A stretch of DNA of 64,000 nucleotides from Leisingera sp. ANG-M1 (lineage in GTDB: Bacteria > Pseudomonadota > Alphaproteobacteria > Rhodobacterales > Rhodobacteraceae), in NCBI RefSeq assembly GCF_000813745.1, contig NZ_JWLC01000003.1, forward strand, positions 53,288 through 117,287, given 5' to 3'. This document shows, in pieces, positions 34,097-42,729 of the stretch. A program made the translations under genes and the position numbers. How positions within the stretch are numbered: position 1 is the stretch's first letter; every line of letters begins with the position of its first letter. The notes below the pieces were generated by a model, which searched no databases, had not been told where the DNA came from, and saw only the letters and a program-made list of their open reading frames with translations.

Positions 34097-34208
34097 CAAC
34101 TTTAACCGGCGGCGTGCCAGCACGGGGAATTGAATTGCTCCGGCTAAGGCTGCACAATGGCCCGGCCTCCGGGTTTCCTCCGCCCCAATGGAACAGCGAT
34201 GTAAATCA

Positions 34209-35657
34209 ATGGTTTCCCGCGTCATCCCAGTTGACCCCTTCGATCTCGTGCTGTTTGGCGCGACAGGCGACCTGGCCCGGCGCAAGATCCTGCCGGCGCT
34301 GTTTCACCGTTTCCAGATCGGCCAGTTCAGCAGCAATTGCCGCATCATCGGCGCCTCGCGCAGCGATCTGACAGCCGAGGCGTTCCGCGCCCAGACCGCC
34401 GATGCCATCCGCAGGTTCGGCCAGGATGTAGAAACCACGCCCGAGGAAATCACCGCCTTTACCGCTCTGCTGGACTATGTCGCAGTAGACGCCCGCGGCG
34501 AGGCCGGCTGGGACGTGATTCACGGGAAACTCCGCGAGGATTGCGTGCGGGCCTTCTACCTGTCTGTCGGGCCCCCGCTGTTCCCCGGCATCGCCCGCCG
34601 CCTCAGCGAGACCGGCATCGCCACTCCCGACAGCCGCATTGTGCTGGAGAAACCTTTCGGCCACGACCTCGCCTCGGCGCAGGAGCTGAACGCCGCCCTG
34701 CGCGAACATTTTGAAGAACAGCAGATCTACCGGATCGACCACTACCTGGGCAAAGAGACGGTGCAGAACCTGATGGCGCTGCGCTTTGCCAATTCGCTGT
34801 TCGAACCGCTGTGGAACTCCTCCCACATCGACCACGTGCAGATCACCGTCGCCGAAAGCATCGGCATCGAGGGGCGCGAGGAGTATTACGACAAATCCGG
34901 CGCCATGCGGGACATGGTGCAGAACCACCTGATGCAGCTTCTCTGCCTCACTGCGATGGAGCCGCCCGCGCAGTTCACCCCCAACGCGGTGCGCGACGAG
35001 AAGGTCAAGGTGATCGAGGCCCTGCGCCCTGTGCCGCAGGAAAACATCGCCCGCGGTCAGTACCGGGGCAAAAACGGCGATGGCTACCGCGACCATGCGG
35101 GCAATGCCGCCAGCCGCACCGAAAGCTATATCGCGCTGAAGGCGGAGGTCGCGAACTGGCGATGGGCCGGCACCCCCTTCTACTTGCGCACCGGCAAGCG
35201 CCTGCGTGAACGGGTCAGCGAAATTGCTGTCTACTTCCGCGACCCGCCGCACAACATCTTCGAAGGCTTCGGGCCGGTGCACGGCAATGTGCTGGTGATC
35301 CGCCTGCAGCCCGACGAAGGCATCACTCTCAAGACCACAATCAAGGACCCCGGCCCCGGCGGCATGCGCCTGACCGGCGCCAATCTGGATATGACCTTTG
35401 CCGACGAGCTGCCAGAATCGGGCCGCCCCCAGGACGCTTATGAGCGGCTGATCATGGATGTGATCCGCGGCAACCAGACCCTGTTCATGCGCGGCGACGA
35501 AGTCGAGGCCGCCTGGGCCTGGGCCGACCCGATCATCGCCGCCTGGCAGGACACCGGCGACGCGCCGCAGCCCTATGACAGCGGCAGCGCAGGCCCCGAC
35601 GACTCGCTGCTGCTGATCCACCGCGACGGCCGCCGCTGGCGCAGCATCGGAGAATGA
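34209..35657 (+). CDS. zwf: Glucose-6-phosphate 1-dehydrogenase Zwf
   Basis: The protein has 482 residues from MVSRVIPVDPFDLVLFGATG; an ATG 7 codons earlier is possible. It oxidises glucose 6-phosphate to 6-phosphogluconolactone with NADP. The coenzyme loop FGATGDLARRKILPALF is at about 17-33. The active-site line IYRIDHYLGKETVQNLMAL, with the catalytic His, is at about 173-191. FYLRTGKRLRERVSEIAVYF follows further on. It starts the Entner-Doudoroff block. The 6-phosphogluconolactonase gene often found next to it is missing. Confidence 0.96.
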   Translation: MVSRVIPVDPFDLVLFGATGDLARRKILPALFHRFQIGQFSSNCRIIGASRSDLTAEAFRAQTADAIRRFGQDVETTPEEITAFTALLDYVAVDARGEAGWDVIHGKLREDCVRAFYLSVGPPLFPGIARRLSETGIATPDSRIVLEKPFGHDLASAQELNAALREHFEEQQIYRIDHYLGKETVQNLMALRFANSLFEPLWNSSHIDHVQITVAESIGIEGREEYYDKSGAMRDMVQNHLMQLLCLTAMEPPAQFTPNAVRDEKVKVIEALRPVPQENIARGQYRGKNGDGYRDHAGNAASRTESYIALKAEVANWRWAGTPFYLRTGKRLRERVSEIAVYFRDPPHNIFEGFGPVHGNVLVIRLQPDEGITLKTTIKDPGPGGMRLTGANLDMTFADELPESGRPQDAYERLIMDVIRGNQTLFMRGDEVEAAWAWADPIIAAWQDTGDAPQPYDSGSAGPDDSLLLIHRDGRRWRSIGE

Positions 35658-35987
35658 GATGAACTCGAAAGCTCATTTTGAACTTCCGCTTTCCGGCCAT
35701 AACTGCGCAACCGGCGTTGCACTGCAGTCTCACTGGTACGCTTTGCCGCTTCGCCCGCACACTGGCCCGCCCGGCGGCACCGCCGGGCAGCGCCCGTCCG
35801 CCCCCATGGGCGGGCGCTACGCTTCCGCCCGCGGACGGGCACTGCCCTCAGAGATGAATTTCTGCTTGGCATCACACTGCAACGTGAAGCCCGCAGACTT
35901 CAGTCGGCCACGCCACGCCCACCCAGGGCCAGGCGCTGCCCTCGTGGCTCTGTCTCTTGCCCCCGCAGTTTGCTACAAAGGCATCCC
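35658..35987. other. 330-bp zwf-edd gap occupied by repeats
   Basis: This is where pgl often lies in related genomes. It holds repeat R2 (35764-35850) and further GGGCGGGCG-type inverted repeats. A 110-residue frame begins one base after the zwf stop, but it has no lactonase motif and is interrupted by the repeat's composition, so I do not call it a gene. Confidence 0.5.
35764..35850. repeat. Intergenic repeat R2, copy 2
   Basis: GCCCGGCGG and CCGCCGGGC (35769-35788) form a hairpin followed by AGCGCCCGTCCGC, CCCATGGGCGGGCG and GGACGGGCACTGCCC. The first 30 bases nearly equal those of the copy at 32463. A shorter relative (GCCGGGCAGCGC) is at about 11389-11400. Confidence 0.65.
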
Positions 35988-37796
35988 ATGAGCTTGAACT
36001 CCACCCTCGCCGCCGTCACCGGCCGCATCATCGCCCGCAGCGAGACCACCCGCTCGGCCTATCTGGAACGGATGCGCGCCTCCCGCGGCAAGGGGCCTGC
36101 GCGGGCGCATCTGTCCTGTTCGGGCCAGGCCCATGCCTATGCCGCCACCGGCGCCGATCAGCAGCAACTGGCCGAAGGCAGCAAAGGCCACCTCGGCATT
36201 GTCACCGCATACAACGACATGCTCTCGGCGCATCAGCCGTTTGAGACTTACCCCGCATTGATCCGCGACTCCGTCCGCGCCGCAGGCGGCACCGCGCAGG
36301 TGGCGGGCGGCGTGCCCGCCATGTGCGACGGCATCACTCAAAGCGAACCGGGCATGGAGCTTAGCCTATTTTCCCGCGACGCCATCGCCATGGCCGCAGG
36401 CATCGCCCTCAGCCACAATGTCTTTGACGCGGCGGTTTTTCTCGGCGTCTGCGACAAGATCGTGCCGGGCCTGGTGATCGGCGCCCAGGCGTTTGGCCAC
36501 ATCCCGGCGGTGTTCCTGCCCGCAGGCCCGATGACCAGCGGCCTCGCCAATGACGAAAAAGCCAAGATCCGCCAGCAGTTCGCCGCCGGGGAGATCTCCC
36601 GCGAGGAGCTGCTCAAGGCCGAAATGGCCGCCTACCACGGTCCCGGCACCTGCACCTTCTACGGCACCGCCAACACCAACCAGATGCTAATGGAATTCAT
36701 GGGGCTGCACCTGCCCGGCTCCTCCTTTGTCACCCCCGGCACGCCGCTGCGCGAGGCGCTCACGGTGGAGGGCGCCAAACGCGCCCTGTCGCTCAGCGCG
36801 CTTGGCAACAGCTATACCCCCGTCTGCGATGTGCTGGACGAAAAGGCCTATGCCAACGGCATCGTCGGGCTGATGGCCACCGGCGGCTCCACCAATCTGC
36901 TGATCCACCTGATCGCCATGGCCCGCGCCGGCGGCATCATTCTCGACTGGCAGGACTTCGCGGACCTTTCCGACGCGGTGCCGCTGCTGGCCCGTGTCTA
37001 CCCGAACGGCCTCGCCGACGTGAACCATTTCCACGCCGCCGGCGGCCTTGGCTATCTGATCGGCGAGCTGCTGAAATCCGGCCATCTGCACCCGGACACC
37101 AAGACCGTCGCGGGCGAAGGGCTGGAGCATTACGTGATGGAGCCGTTCCTGTCTGAGGACGGCCTCACCTTCCGCGAGGGCCCGGGCCAAAGCCTGAACG
37201 ACGCAGTACTGCGCCCGGCGGAGGCACCGTTCCAGGAAACCGGCGGGCTGAAACGGCTGACCGGCAATCTCGGCACCGCCGTCATCAAGGTCTCAGCGGT
37301 CGCCAAAGAACACCAAGTAATCCAGGCCCCGGCCCGCGTTTTCCACGACCAGGCGGACGCCAAGGCTGCCTTCAAGTCAGGCGAGCTGACCGGCGACGTG
37401 ATCGTGGTGGTGCGTTTCCAGGGACCCAAGGCCAACGGCATGCCCGAGCTGCACAGCCTGACCCCGTTCCTCGGCATCATGCAGGGCCGCGGCCAGAAGG
37501 TGGCGCTGGTCACCGACGGGCGCATGTCCGGCGCCTCCGGCAAGATCCCAGCCGCAATCCACGTGGTGCCCGAAGCCCTGGACGGCGGCCCGATTGCCAA
37601 AATCCAGGATGGCGACATGCTGCGGCTGGATGCGGTCAAGGGCCGTCTCGAGGTCCTCACCGAGGGCGCACTGGAGCGCGAGGCCGCCACGGCGGATCTG
37701 TCCGCCTATCAGCACGGCACCGGCCGCGAACTGTTTTCCCTTTTCCGCCGCTCGGTCGCTTCGGCTGACGAAGGCGCCAGCGTGTTCGGAGACTGA
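35988..37796 (+). CDS. edd: Phosphogluconate dehydratase Edd
   Basis: The protein has 602 residues (E. coli 603), started at [20 protein letters not shown]. It dehydrates 6-phosphogluconate to KDPG. Iron-sulfur and active-site lines: [16 protein letters not shown] (about 44-59), [40 protein letters not shown] (about 110-129) and [16 protein letters not shown]. The C-terminal [21 protein letters not shown] is complete. It is followed by eda after 3 bases. Confidence 0.97.
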   Translation: MSLNSTLAAVTGRIIARSETTRSAYLERMRASRGKGPARAHLSCSGQAHAYAATGADQQQLAEGSKGHLGIVTAYNDMLSAHQPFETYPALIRDSVRAAGGTAQVAGGVPAMCDGITQSEPGMELSLFSRDAIAMAAGIALSHNVFDAAVFLGVCDKIVPGLVIGAQAFGHIPAVFLPAGPMTSGLANDEKAKIRQQFAAGEISREELLKAEMAAYHGPGTCTFYGTANTNQMLMEFMGLHLPGSSFVTPGTPLREALTVEGAKRALSLSALGNSYTPVCDVLDEKAYANGIVGLMATGGSTNLLIHLIAMARAGGIILDWQDFADLSDAVPLLARVYPNGLADVNHFHAAGGLGYLIGELLKSGHLHPDTKTVAGEGLEHYVMEPFLSEDGLTFREGPGQSLNDAVLRPAEAPFQETGGLKRLTGNLGTAVIKVSAVAKEHQVIQAPARVFHDQADAKAAFKSGELTGDVIVVVRFQGPKANGMPELHSLTPFLGIMQGRGQKVALVTDGRMSGASGKIPAAIHVVPEALDGGPIAKIQDGDMLRLDAVKGRLEVLTEGALEREAATADLSAYQHGTGRELFSLFRRSVASADEGASVFGD

Positions 37797-37799
37797 GAC

Positions 37800-38450
37800 A
37801 TGCCAATCACCCCCGCTGAGGCCAGCCGCCGCGCCCGCGAGATCTGCAGCCTGGCGCCGATTGTTCCGGTGCTGGTGGTCGAAGACGCCGCTTTGGCCCG
37901 CCCGCTTGCCCAAGCGCTGGTGGCCGGCGGCCTGCCTGCACTCGAAGTCACCCTGCGCACCCCAGCAGCCCTGGACGCGATCCGCGAAATGGCCCAGGTG
38001 CCTGGCGGCGTGGTGGGTGCTGGAACGCTGATCACTCCTGAAGATGTCACCGCCGCCGTCGAGGCCGGCGCGCAATTCGGTGTCTCCCCCGGAGCCACGG
38101 ACGAACTGCTGGACGCCTGCGAAGCGGCCGACCTGCCGCTGCTGCCCGGTGCCGCCACCGCGTCTGAGGCCATGCGGCTGCTGGCGCGCGACTATGATAT
38201 GCTGAAGTTCTTTCCGGCCGAGGCCTCAGGCGGTGCCCCCGCCTTGAAAGCCATCGGCGCCCCGCTGCCGCAAATATCCTTCTGCCCCACCGGTGGAGTC
38301 AGCCCGGCCAATGCCGAAAGCTACCTCAGCCTGTCGAACGTCGTCTGCGCCGGCGGCAGCTGGGTGGCCCCTAAGGATCTGGTCAAGGCCGGCGACTGGG
38401 CCGGGATCGAAACCCTGGCCCGCAACGCGAGCCAACTCGGCCAACGTTAA
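37800..38450 (+). CDS. eda: KDPG aldolase Eda
   Basis: The protein has 216 residues. It splits KDPG to pyruvate and glyceraldehyde 3-phosphate. The Schiff-base lysine is Lys136 in YDMLKFFPAEASGG, and the general base is Glu49 in LPALEVTLRTPAAL. GVVGAGTLITPEDV and FCPTGGVSPANAESYL complete the phosphate-binding site. Coupled behind edd, it ends the Entner-Doudoroff pathway, the main sugar route in this group. Confidence 0.97.
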   Translation: MPITPAEASRRAREICSLAPIVPVLVVEDAALARPLAQALVAGGLPALEVTLRTPAALDAIREMAQVPGGVVGAGTLITPEDVTAAVEAGAQFGVSPGATDELLDACEAADLPLLPGAATASEAMRLLARDYDMLKFFPAEASGGAPALKAIGAPLPQISFCPTGGVSPANAESYLSLSNVVCAGGSWVAPKDLVKAGDWAGIETLARNASQLGQR

Positions 38451-38462
38451 ACCACCGCAAAG

Positions 38463-39392
38463 TCACCTGGGCAGCTCGCTCCGCCACGGCGGGTTCGCTC
38501 CGGCGCGCGACACCGTGACCGCAGCGGCCCGTACCGCGAAGTGGAGACAGGCCGCCAGATCGGCTTCTGACACCGTTCCAGCCGCGGCCTCCCGCAGCAC
38601 GCCCAGTTCCTGCGCCTTGGCCAGAAAGCCCGCGTTGAACGTGTCGCCGGCGCCCACCGTATCGGCGACCTCAACCGGCCGAGCCGCCACGCTGACACAG
38701 CGGCCGTCCCGCAGATGCGCCTCAGCGCCTCGCGCGGCCTTTGTCAGCAGGATCAATTTCGCACCGCCCTCCCGCAGCGCCCGCAGTTTTTCCGCGGTGT
38801 CCCCGCGGGGACAGAGCCAGGAAAGATCCTCCTCCGAGACTTTCACGATGTCCGCCAGGCCCAGCATTTCCTGCAGCCGCCGCCGGTAGCCCGTTTCATC
38901 TGCAGCAAAACCCGGGCGGATGTTCGGATCCAGCATCATAACCCGGCGCCCGGCCTCGCGCCGGGCCAACTCGGCATAGGCCTCGGCTGCCGGCGGGTTG
39001 CACAGGCTGATGCCGCCCAGCAGCAGCAGTTGCGCACGTGCAGGCAGCTCCGGCAAAACCTCAGGCGACAAGGCGCTGCTGGCGGTCCCAGTGTCATAAA
39101 AACAATAGGCCGCGTCGCCGCCGGTCAGATGCACAAAGGCCAGCGGTGTCGGCAGCGGGCTGATCAGTGCGCAAGAGACATCTGCACCGGCCTCGGTCAA
39201 CGCCGTCGCAAGCCGCTGGCCGAACGCATCTGACGATAACCCGGAAAACAGCCCGGCATCCGCACCAAGCCGGCCCAAGGCCACCGCCGTGTTATGCGCC
39301 GCGCCGCCGCAGTGCGGCACAAAAGCGCTATGCCCGCCGGCGGTCCAGCCAGGGATCATGTCGATCAGCGCCTCGCCGCAGCATAGGATCAT
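38463..39392 (-). CDS. PfkB-family carbohydrate kinase (fructokinase-like)
   Basis: The protein has 309 residues. The ribokinase-fold signatures are GGAAHNTAVALGRLGADAGL at about 29-48 and the anion hole and base DTVGAGDTFNAGFLAK at about 245-260. MILCCGEALIDMIPG is a fructokinase-style start. By neighbourhood it is the last gene of the D-amino-acid operon rather than of the Entner-Doudoroff block, since it overlaps the desulfhydrase stop by 4 bp. It converges on eda with a 12-bp gap. Fructose or another ketose is the likely substrate; the link to amino acids is unexplained. Confidence 0.87.
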   Translation of the reverse strand: MILCCGEALIDMIPGWTAGGHSAFVPHCGGAAHNTAVALGRLGADAGLFSGLSSDAFGQRLATALTEAGADVSCALISPLPTPLAFVHLTGGDAAYCFYDTGTASSALSPEVLPELPARAQLLLLGGISLCNPPAAEAYAELARREAGRRVMMLDPNIRPGFAADETGYRRRLQEMLGLADIVKVSEEDLSWLCPRGDTAEKLRALREGGAKLILLTKAARGAEAHLRDGRCVSVAARPVEVADTVGAGDTFNAGFLAKAQELGVLREAAAGTVSEADLAACLHFAVRAAAVTVSRAGANPPWRSELPR

Positions 39393-40414
39393 GGCGTCAC
39401 GCTGCCAAAGCCGAGTTCATTCTGATAGGCAAACAGCGCGGGCAGCCCGCCGGTATGCAGCAACAGCACCTTTTGCCCTTTGCGGATGGTACCCTCTGCC
39501 AGCAGCCCCAAGAGGCCGGCAAAAGTCTTGGCCGAATAAACCGGATCCAGCAGGATACCCTCTGCTGCTGCCATGCGCTGGAGGGCTTCGCGGGTGGCAG
39601 GACCTGCCCGCCCATAGCCCGGAGCCAGCGCGCCGTCCCAGGTCAGGATGTCTGCACCTGCAAAGGGACGCGGGATGTTCATCAGCTTGGCCAGCTCCGC
39701 CGTCACCTGCTCCAGCCGCGCTTTCTGCTGATCCGCAACGCGGCGCACGCAGATGCCGTAGACCGGCGCGGTGATCCCTGCAAGCCGCACCCCGGTCAGG
39801 AAGCCGCCATGGGTGGCACCGCTGCCCGAGGGCACCACGGCGGCATCAAAGCCGCCGATTTGCGATGCCAGTTCCGCCCCGCCCTGCACATAGCCCAGCG
39901 CGCCCAGCGGCGGGTGGCCAAGCCCCAGCGGGATGATGTAAGGCCTGCGCCCAGCCGCGCGCAGCTCTTCGGCGCGGGCCTCAAGGGCGGCATCGGCGCC
40001 AGCCTCGTCCTCTCCCTCCGGGTAGCTCATGGCCTCGGCGCCCAGGATATCCGACAGGAAGACATTGCCGTTGCTGTAATAAAGCGGGTCCATGCCTGGC
40101 ACCCGCTCCTCGCGCTGCAACACCGCCTGCATGCCGTATTTTGCAGCCGCCACGGCCGCGGTGCGGGCAAAGTTCGACTGCACCGCGCCGGTGATCAGGA
40201 TGGCATCCGCCTCAGCCGCCCGCGCGGCGCCGACGTAGAACTCCAGCTGCCTTGTCTTGTTGCCGCCAAAGCTGAGGCCGGTGAGGTCATCGCGCTTGAT
40301 CCAGAGATCGACATCCAGCTCTTCCGACAAGCGATCCAAGCGTTCCAGCGGCGTTGGCTGAGACAGCAATGGGGCACGGGGGAAACTGGACAGGAGGGTG
40401 TCGATACGGGGCAT
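39389..40414 (-). CDS. D-cysteine desulfhydrase / ACC deaminase family PLP enzyme
   Basis: The protein has 341 residues from MPRIDTLLSSFPRAPLLSQP. The fold-type II PLP lysine is Lys53 in GLSFGGNKTRQLEFYVG. AILITGAVQSNFARTAAVAA and VVPSGSGATHGGFLTG bind the phosphate. Members release ammonia from D-cysteine, 1-aminocyclopropane carboxylate or L-cysteate. The D-amino acid transaminase next door favours a D-amino acid. L-cysteate sulfo-lyase (CuyA) is a close relative and cannot be ruled out in a taurine-using organism. It overlaps the kinase by 4 bp. Confidence 0.85.
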   Translation of the reverse strand: MPRIDTLLSSFPRAPLLSQPTPLERLDRLSEELDVDLWIKRDDLTGLSFGGNKTRQLEFYVGAARAAEADAILITGAVQSNFARTAAVAAAKYGMQAVLQREERVPGMDPLYYSNGNVFLSDILGAEAMSYPEGEDEAGADAALEARAEELRAAGRRPYIIPLGLGHPPLGALGYVQGGAELASQIGGFDAAVVPSGSGATHGGFLTGVRLAGITAPVYGICVRRVADQQKARLEQVTAELAKLMNIPRPFAGADILTWDGALAPGYGRAGPATREALQRMAAAEGILLDPVYSAKTFAGLLGLLAEGTIRKGQKVLLLHTGGLPALFAYQNELGFGSVTP

Positions 40415-40430
40415 GGCGGTTCCTTCGGGA

Positions 40431-41291
40431 TCAGGCAGAACGGACGGCTTGCAGATAGGCGGAGCGCAAACGCAGCGTGAAATCACCGGGCACTCCGGCA
40501 CCGATGGGCTGGCCGTCTATTTCTATCACCGGCTCGACATAGCTGGAGGCGCCGGTGAGGAAAGCCTCATCCGCAGCCTGCGCCTCCTCCAGGGTAAAGC
40601 GCCGGATTTCAATGGCATAGCCCAGCTCTTCCACCACCCGCAGCATGGTCTGGCGGGTAATGCCGTGCAGGATCTCATTGGTTACGGGCCGTGCCAGCAG
40701 GGTCTTGCCGCGGATGATGAAGAAACTGGTGGCACCGCCTTCGGTCACATAGCCCTCGTCATCCACCATCAGCGCCTCATAGGCGCCAGCCTGGGACGCG
40801 GCGGTCTTGGCGATCACCTGGCCCAAGAGGTTCGACGTCTTGATATCCCGCCGCTTCCAGCGCAGGTCGGGGTGGGACTTCATGGAGACGCCGGAGACCG
40901 GCGCATCCGCTTTGCCCGAAACAGTCTCCTGGCTGAAGGCAAAGGCATTGGGTTTCAGAGCATCACTGTAGACATAGTCCCGGTCGGCCTCGCCGCGGGT
41001 GATGTGGAGATAGATGAAGCCCTCAGTCAGATTGTTTTCTGAAATCAGATGATTGCAGATCTCCAGGATCTCCTCCGGCCCCAGCGGAACCGGAAAATTC
41101 AGCTTGGCCATCGAGGCCTGCAGGCGGCCCATGTGCATGGCAAAATCAATCACCTTGCCATCGAGCACGCCAAGCCCCTCATAAACCGCATCGGCAAACA
41201 GCAGACCGCGGTCGAAGATCGACAGCTTCGCCTCCCCGCCGGGCATGTAGCTGCCGTTCAGATAGACGGTCTGCGTCAGGTGAGTTGCCAT
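40431..41291 (-). CDS. D-amino acid aminotransferase (class IV)
   Basis: The protein has 286 residues. The PLP lysine is Lys151 in RRDIKTSNLLGQVIAK, very like the DIKSLNLL of Bacillus D-amino acid transaminase. VYLNGSYMPGGEAKLSIFDRG is at about 9-29, and VTEGGATSFFIIRGKTLLA at about 178-196 binds the cofactor phosphate. It moves the amino group between D-amino acids and 2-oxo acids. Its start overlaps the deacetylase 3' end by 16 bp, and the desulfhydrase follows 16 bases later. Confidence 0.9.
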   Translation of the reverse strand: MATHLTQTVYLNGSYMPGGEAKLSIFDRGLLFADAVYEGLGVLDGKVIDFAMHMGRLQASMAKLNFPVPLGPEEILEICNHLISENNLTEGFIYLHITRGEADRDYVYSDALKPNAFAFSQETVSGKADAPVSGVSMKSHPDLRWKRRDIKTSNLLGQVIAKTAASQAGAYEALMVDDEGYVTEGGATSFFIIRGKTLLARPVTNEILHGITRQTMLRVVEELGYAIEIRRFTLEEAQAADEAFLTGASSYVEPVIEIDGQPIGAGVPGDFTLRLRSAYLQAVRSA

Positions 41292-42415
41292 ATTCTGCCT
41301 CCTAGAACAGTGCCTGCGGCGGTGAGTTTCTGCGTGCCTTCAAATGTTTCCTTGTCACCGTCCTCAAAGGTGAACTTGCCCTCCTGCAGCCGCAGGATCG
41401 AGGCGTCGCCCACCGTGCCCGGCGCCAGCGTGCCCAGCTCCGGGCGCTGCACGGCGGCGGCGGCGTTCTGGGTGGCGGCGCGGATCACTTCCGGCAAAGG
41501 CATCCCAAGGCTGAGGAACTTGGACAGGGTGGTGAGCAGATCGAATGCCGGGCCTTCGATGCAAAGCGTATGCACATCCGAGGAGATCGTGTCGGGCCAG
41601 AAGCCGTTGGCCAGCATCTGCCGCGCCACCTCAACCGAGAAGGAGGACATGCCGTGGCCGATGTCAAAGATCACTCCGCAGCGCCGGGCCTCCAGCACGG
41701 CCGGGCGCACATCCCCTGTGCCGGTGAGCGGCGTGTTCGGGAAGGGGCGGAAGCAATGGGTGAGCACGTCGCCGGGGCGCAGGCGGCTGACAACTTCGTC
41801 ATAGGACGGCGGCGGGTCGTCGATATGCACCATCAGCGGTAGGCCGGCCTGTTCCGCCACCTGCATGGCGAATTCAAGCGGTGCCAGCCCATGGATGCCG
41901 GAGGTCCAGGCGCCGAGGCGGACCTTAATGCCGATGATGGTCTCAGGGTTCGCTTTTGCGACCTCCAGCGCGGTGAGCGGGTCCATCAGCCGCATCTCCT
42001 CGCTTTCACCCACCATGACGCGGTTGGAAAAGGCAAAGATGCCCGCGTGGGAGATATGCAAGTAGACCAGAATGCGGGCCTCGGCCTGATTGATCACGTG
42101 ATGCTGGAAGCCTGCGAAATTGCCGGGGCCGGTGGAGCCGGTGTCGACCAGCGTCGTGACCGCGCTGGACCTGGCGTAGTCATCGGCTGCGATGCCGATC
42201 GAGGTGCCGCCCCAATAGACATGGGTGTGCAGGTCAATGAGCCCGGGGGTGATCAGGCAGCCGGAGACATCCTCGGTCCGCTCCGCGGTGCCGCTGATGC
42301 TTGCGGCCACTTCGGCCACCTTGCCATCGGCAAAGGCGACCTCGCTCTTGCCATCGACGCCCTGCCCCGGGTCGATCACATGCCCGCCACGCAGGATCAG
42401 ATCGTAATCTGCCAT
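41276..42415 (-). CDS. Amidohydrolase/deacetylase family metallohydrolase
   Basis: The protein has 379 residues from MADYDLILRGGHVIDPGQGV. The amidohydrolase metal site is complete: His63 and His65 in LIDLHTHVYWGG, carboxylated Lys164 in IIGIKVRLGAW, His197 in LMVHIDDPPPS, His220 in DVLTHCFRP and Asp280 in ISSDVHTLC. It belongs to the Atu3266/EF0837-like subgroup, with some members acting on N-acetyl or O-acetyl D-configured acids. Upstream of a D-aminotransferase, it may free a D-amino acid from an acylated form; that is inference. First gene of the four-gene operon. Confidence 0.85.
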   Translation of the reverse strand: MADYDLILRGGHVIDPGQGVDGKSEVAFADGKVAEVAASISGTAERTEDVSGCLITPGLIDLHTHVYWGGTSIGIAADDYARSSAVTTLVDTGSTGPGNFAGFQHHVINQAEARILVYLHISHAGIFAFSNRVMVGESEEMRLMDPLTALEVAKANPETIIGIKVRLGAWTSGIHGLAPLEFAMQVAEQAGLPLMVHIDDPPPSYDEVVSRLRPGDVLTHCFRPFPNTPLTGTGDVRPAVLEARRCGVIFDIGHGMSSFSVEVARQMLANGFWPDTISSDVHTLCIEGPAFDLLTTLSKFLSLGMPLPEVIRAATQNAAAAVQRPELGTLAPGTVGDASILRLQEGKFTFEDGDKETFEGTQKLTAAGTVLGGRIWQLT

Positions 42416-42729
42416 GTCTATTGCCTCCCAGCCCGCGCCCTCCCAAGCGCAGACCGACTTTGGCGCAGCCTGCTGACGGGTCAACAGAAATCTGACTGAA
42501 CAGCAGTTACCCCCCAGCCTCGGCGACCAAGTTTTGAGAATGCAACAGCAGGTTCGCGCCCGGCCCCAAGGGTGGGCGCCTCGCCTCACGGCGAACCGGC
42601 GAAGTATGCCTCCCCCTCGCAACTTGCGGCACGTTAGCAGCATATCGCGCCCGCCCTGGGTGGCGGGGCCGGGAGCGAACCGGATCGCTTGGCGATCCGG
42701 AGGCAGTTTGCAGCCGCGTTAGGTGTCAG
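42416..42729. other. 314-bp gap upstream of deacetylase operon
   Basis: It contains the operon's presumed promoter near 42416-42530, with no clear consensus seen, and the hairpin at 42680-42700. No gene is supported. Confidence 0.45.
42680..42700. terminator. Hairpin 3' of the dimethylformamidase-like gene
   Basis: CCGGATCGC-TTG-GCGATCCGG is a perfect 9-bp stem with a 3-base loop, starting 30 bases after the minus-strand stop at 42730. No T-run follows, so it may be a processing or stability hairpin rather than a full terminator. Confidence 0.5.

Larger units (their letters stand above)
33641..34208. other. 568-bp divergent intergenic region before zwf
   Basis: It lies between the divergent CoA-transferase and zwf. 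It holds a 14-bp palindrome near the CoA-transferase (33710-33723) and a LacI-type operator near zwf (34083-34096). A 188-residue open frame crosses it but overlaps zwf out of frame, with no ribosome site and poor composition. The central 350 bases show no gene or RNA that I can support. Confidence 0.55.

Noticed and set aside
33808..34371. 188-codon frame across the zwf upstream region
   Set aside because: It overlaps zwf out of frame, lacks a ribosome site and has an uneven composition.
35659..35991. Open frame right after zwf as a remnant of pgl
   Set aside because: No lactonase motif can be seen, and the repeat accounts for its second half. A loss scar cannot be shown from this sequence alone.
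39389..40414. Calling the desulfhydrase-like gene cuyA (L-cysteate sulfo-lyase) because of the nearby taurine genes
   Set aside because: The operon partners point to D-amino acids, and I cannot see residues that separate the two activities.
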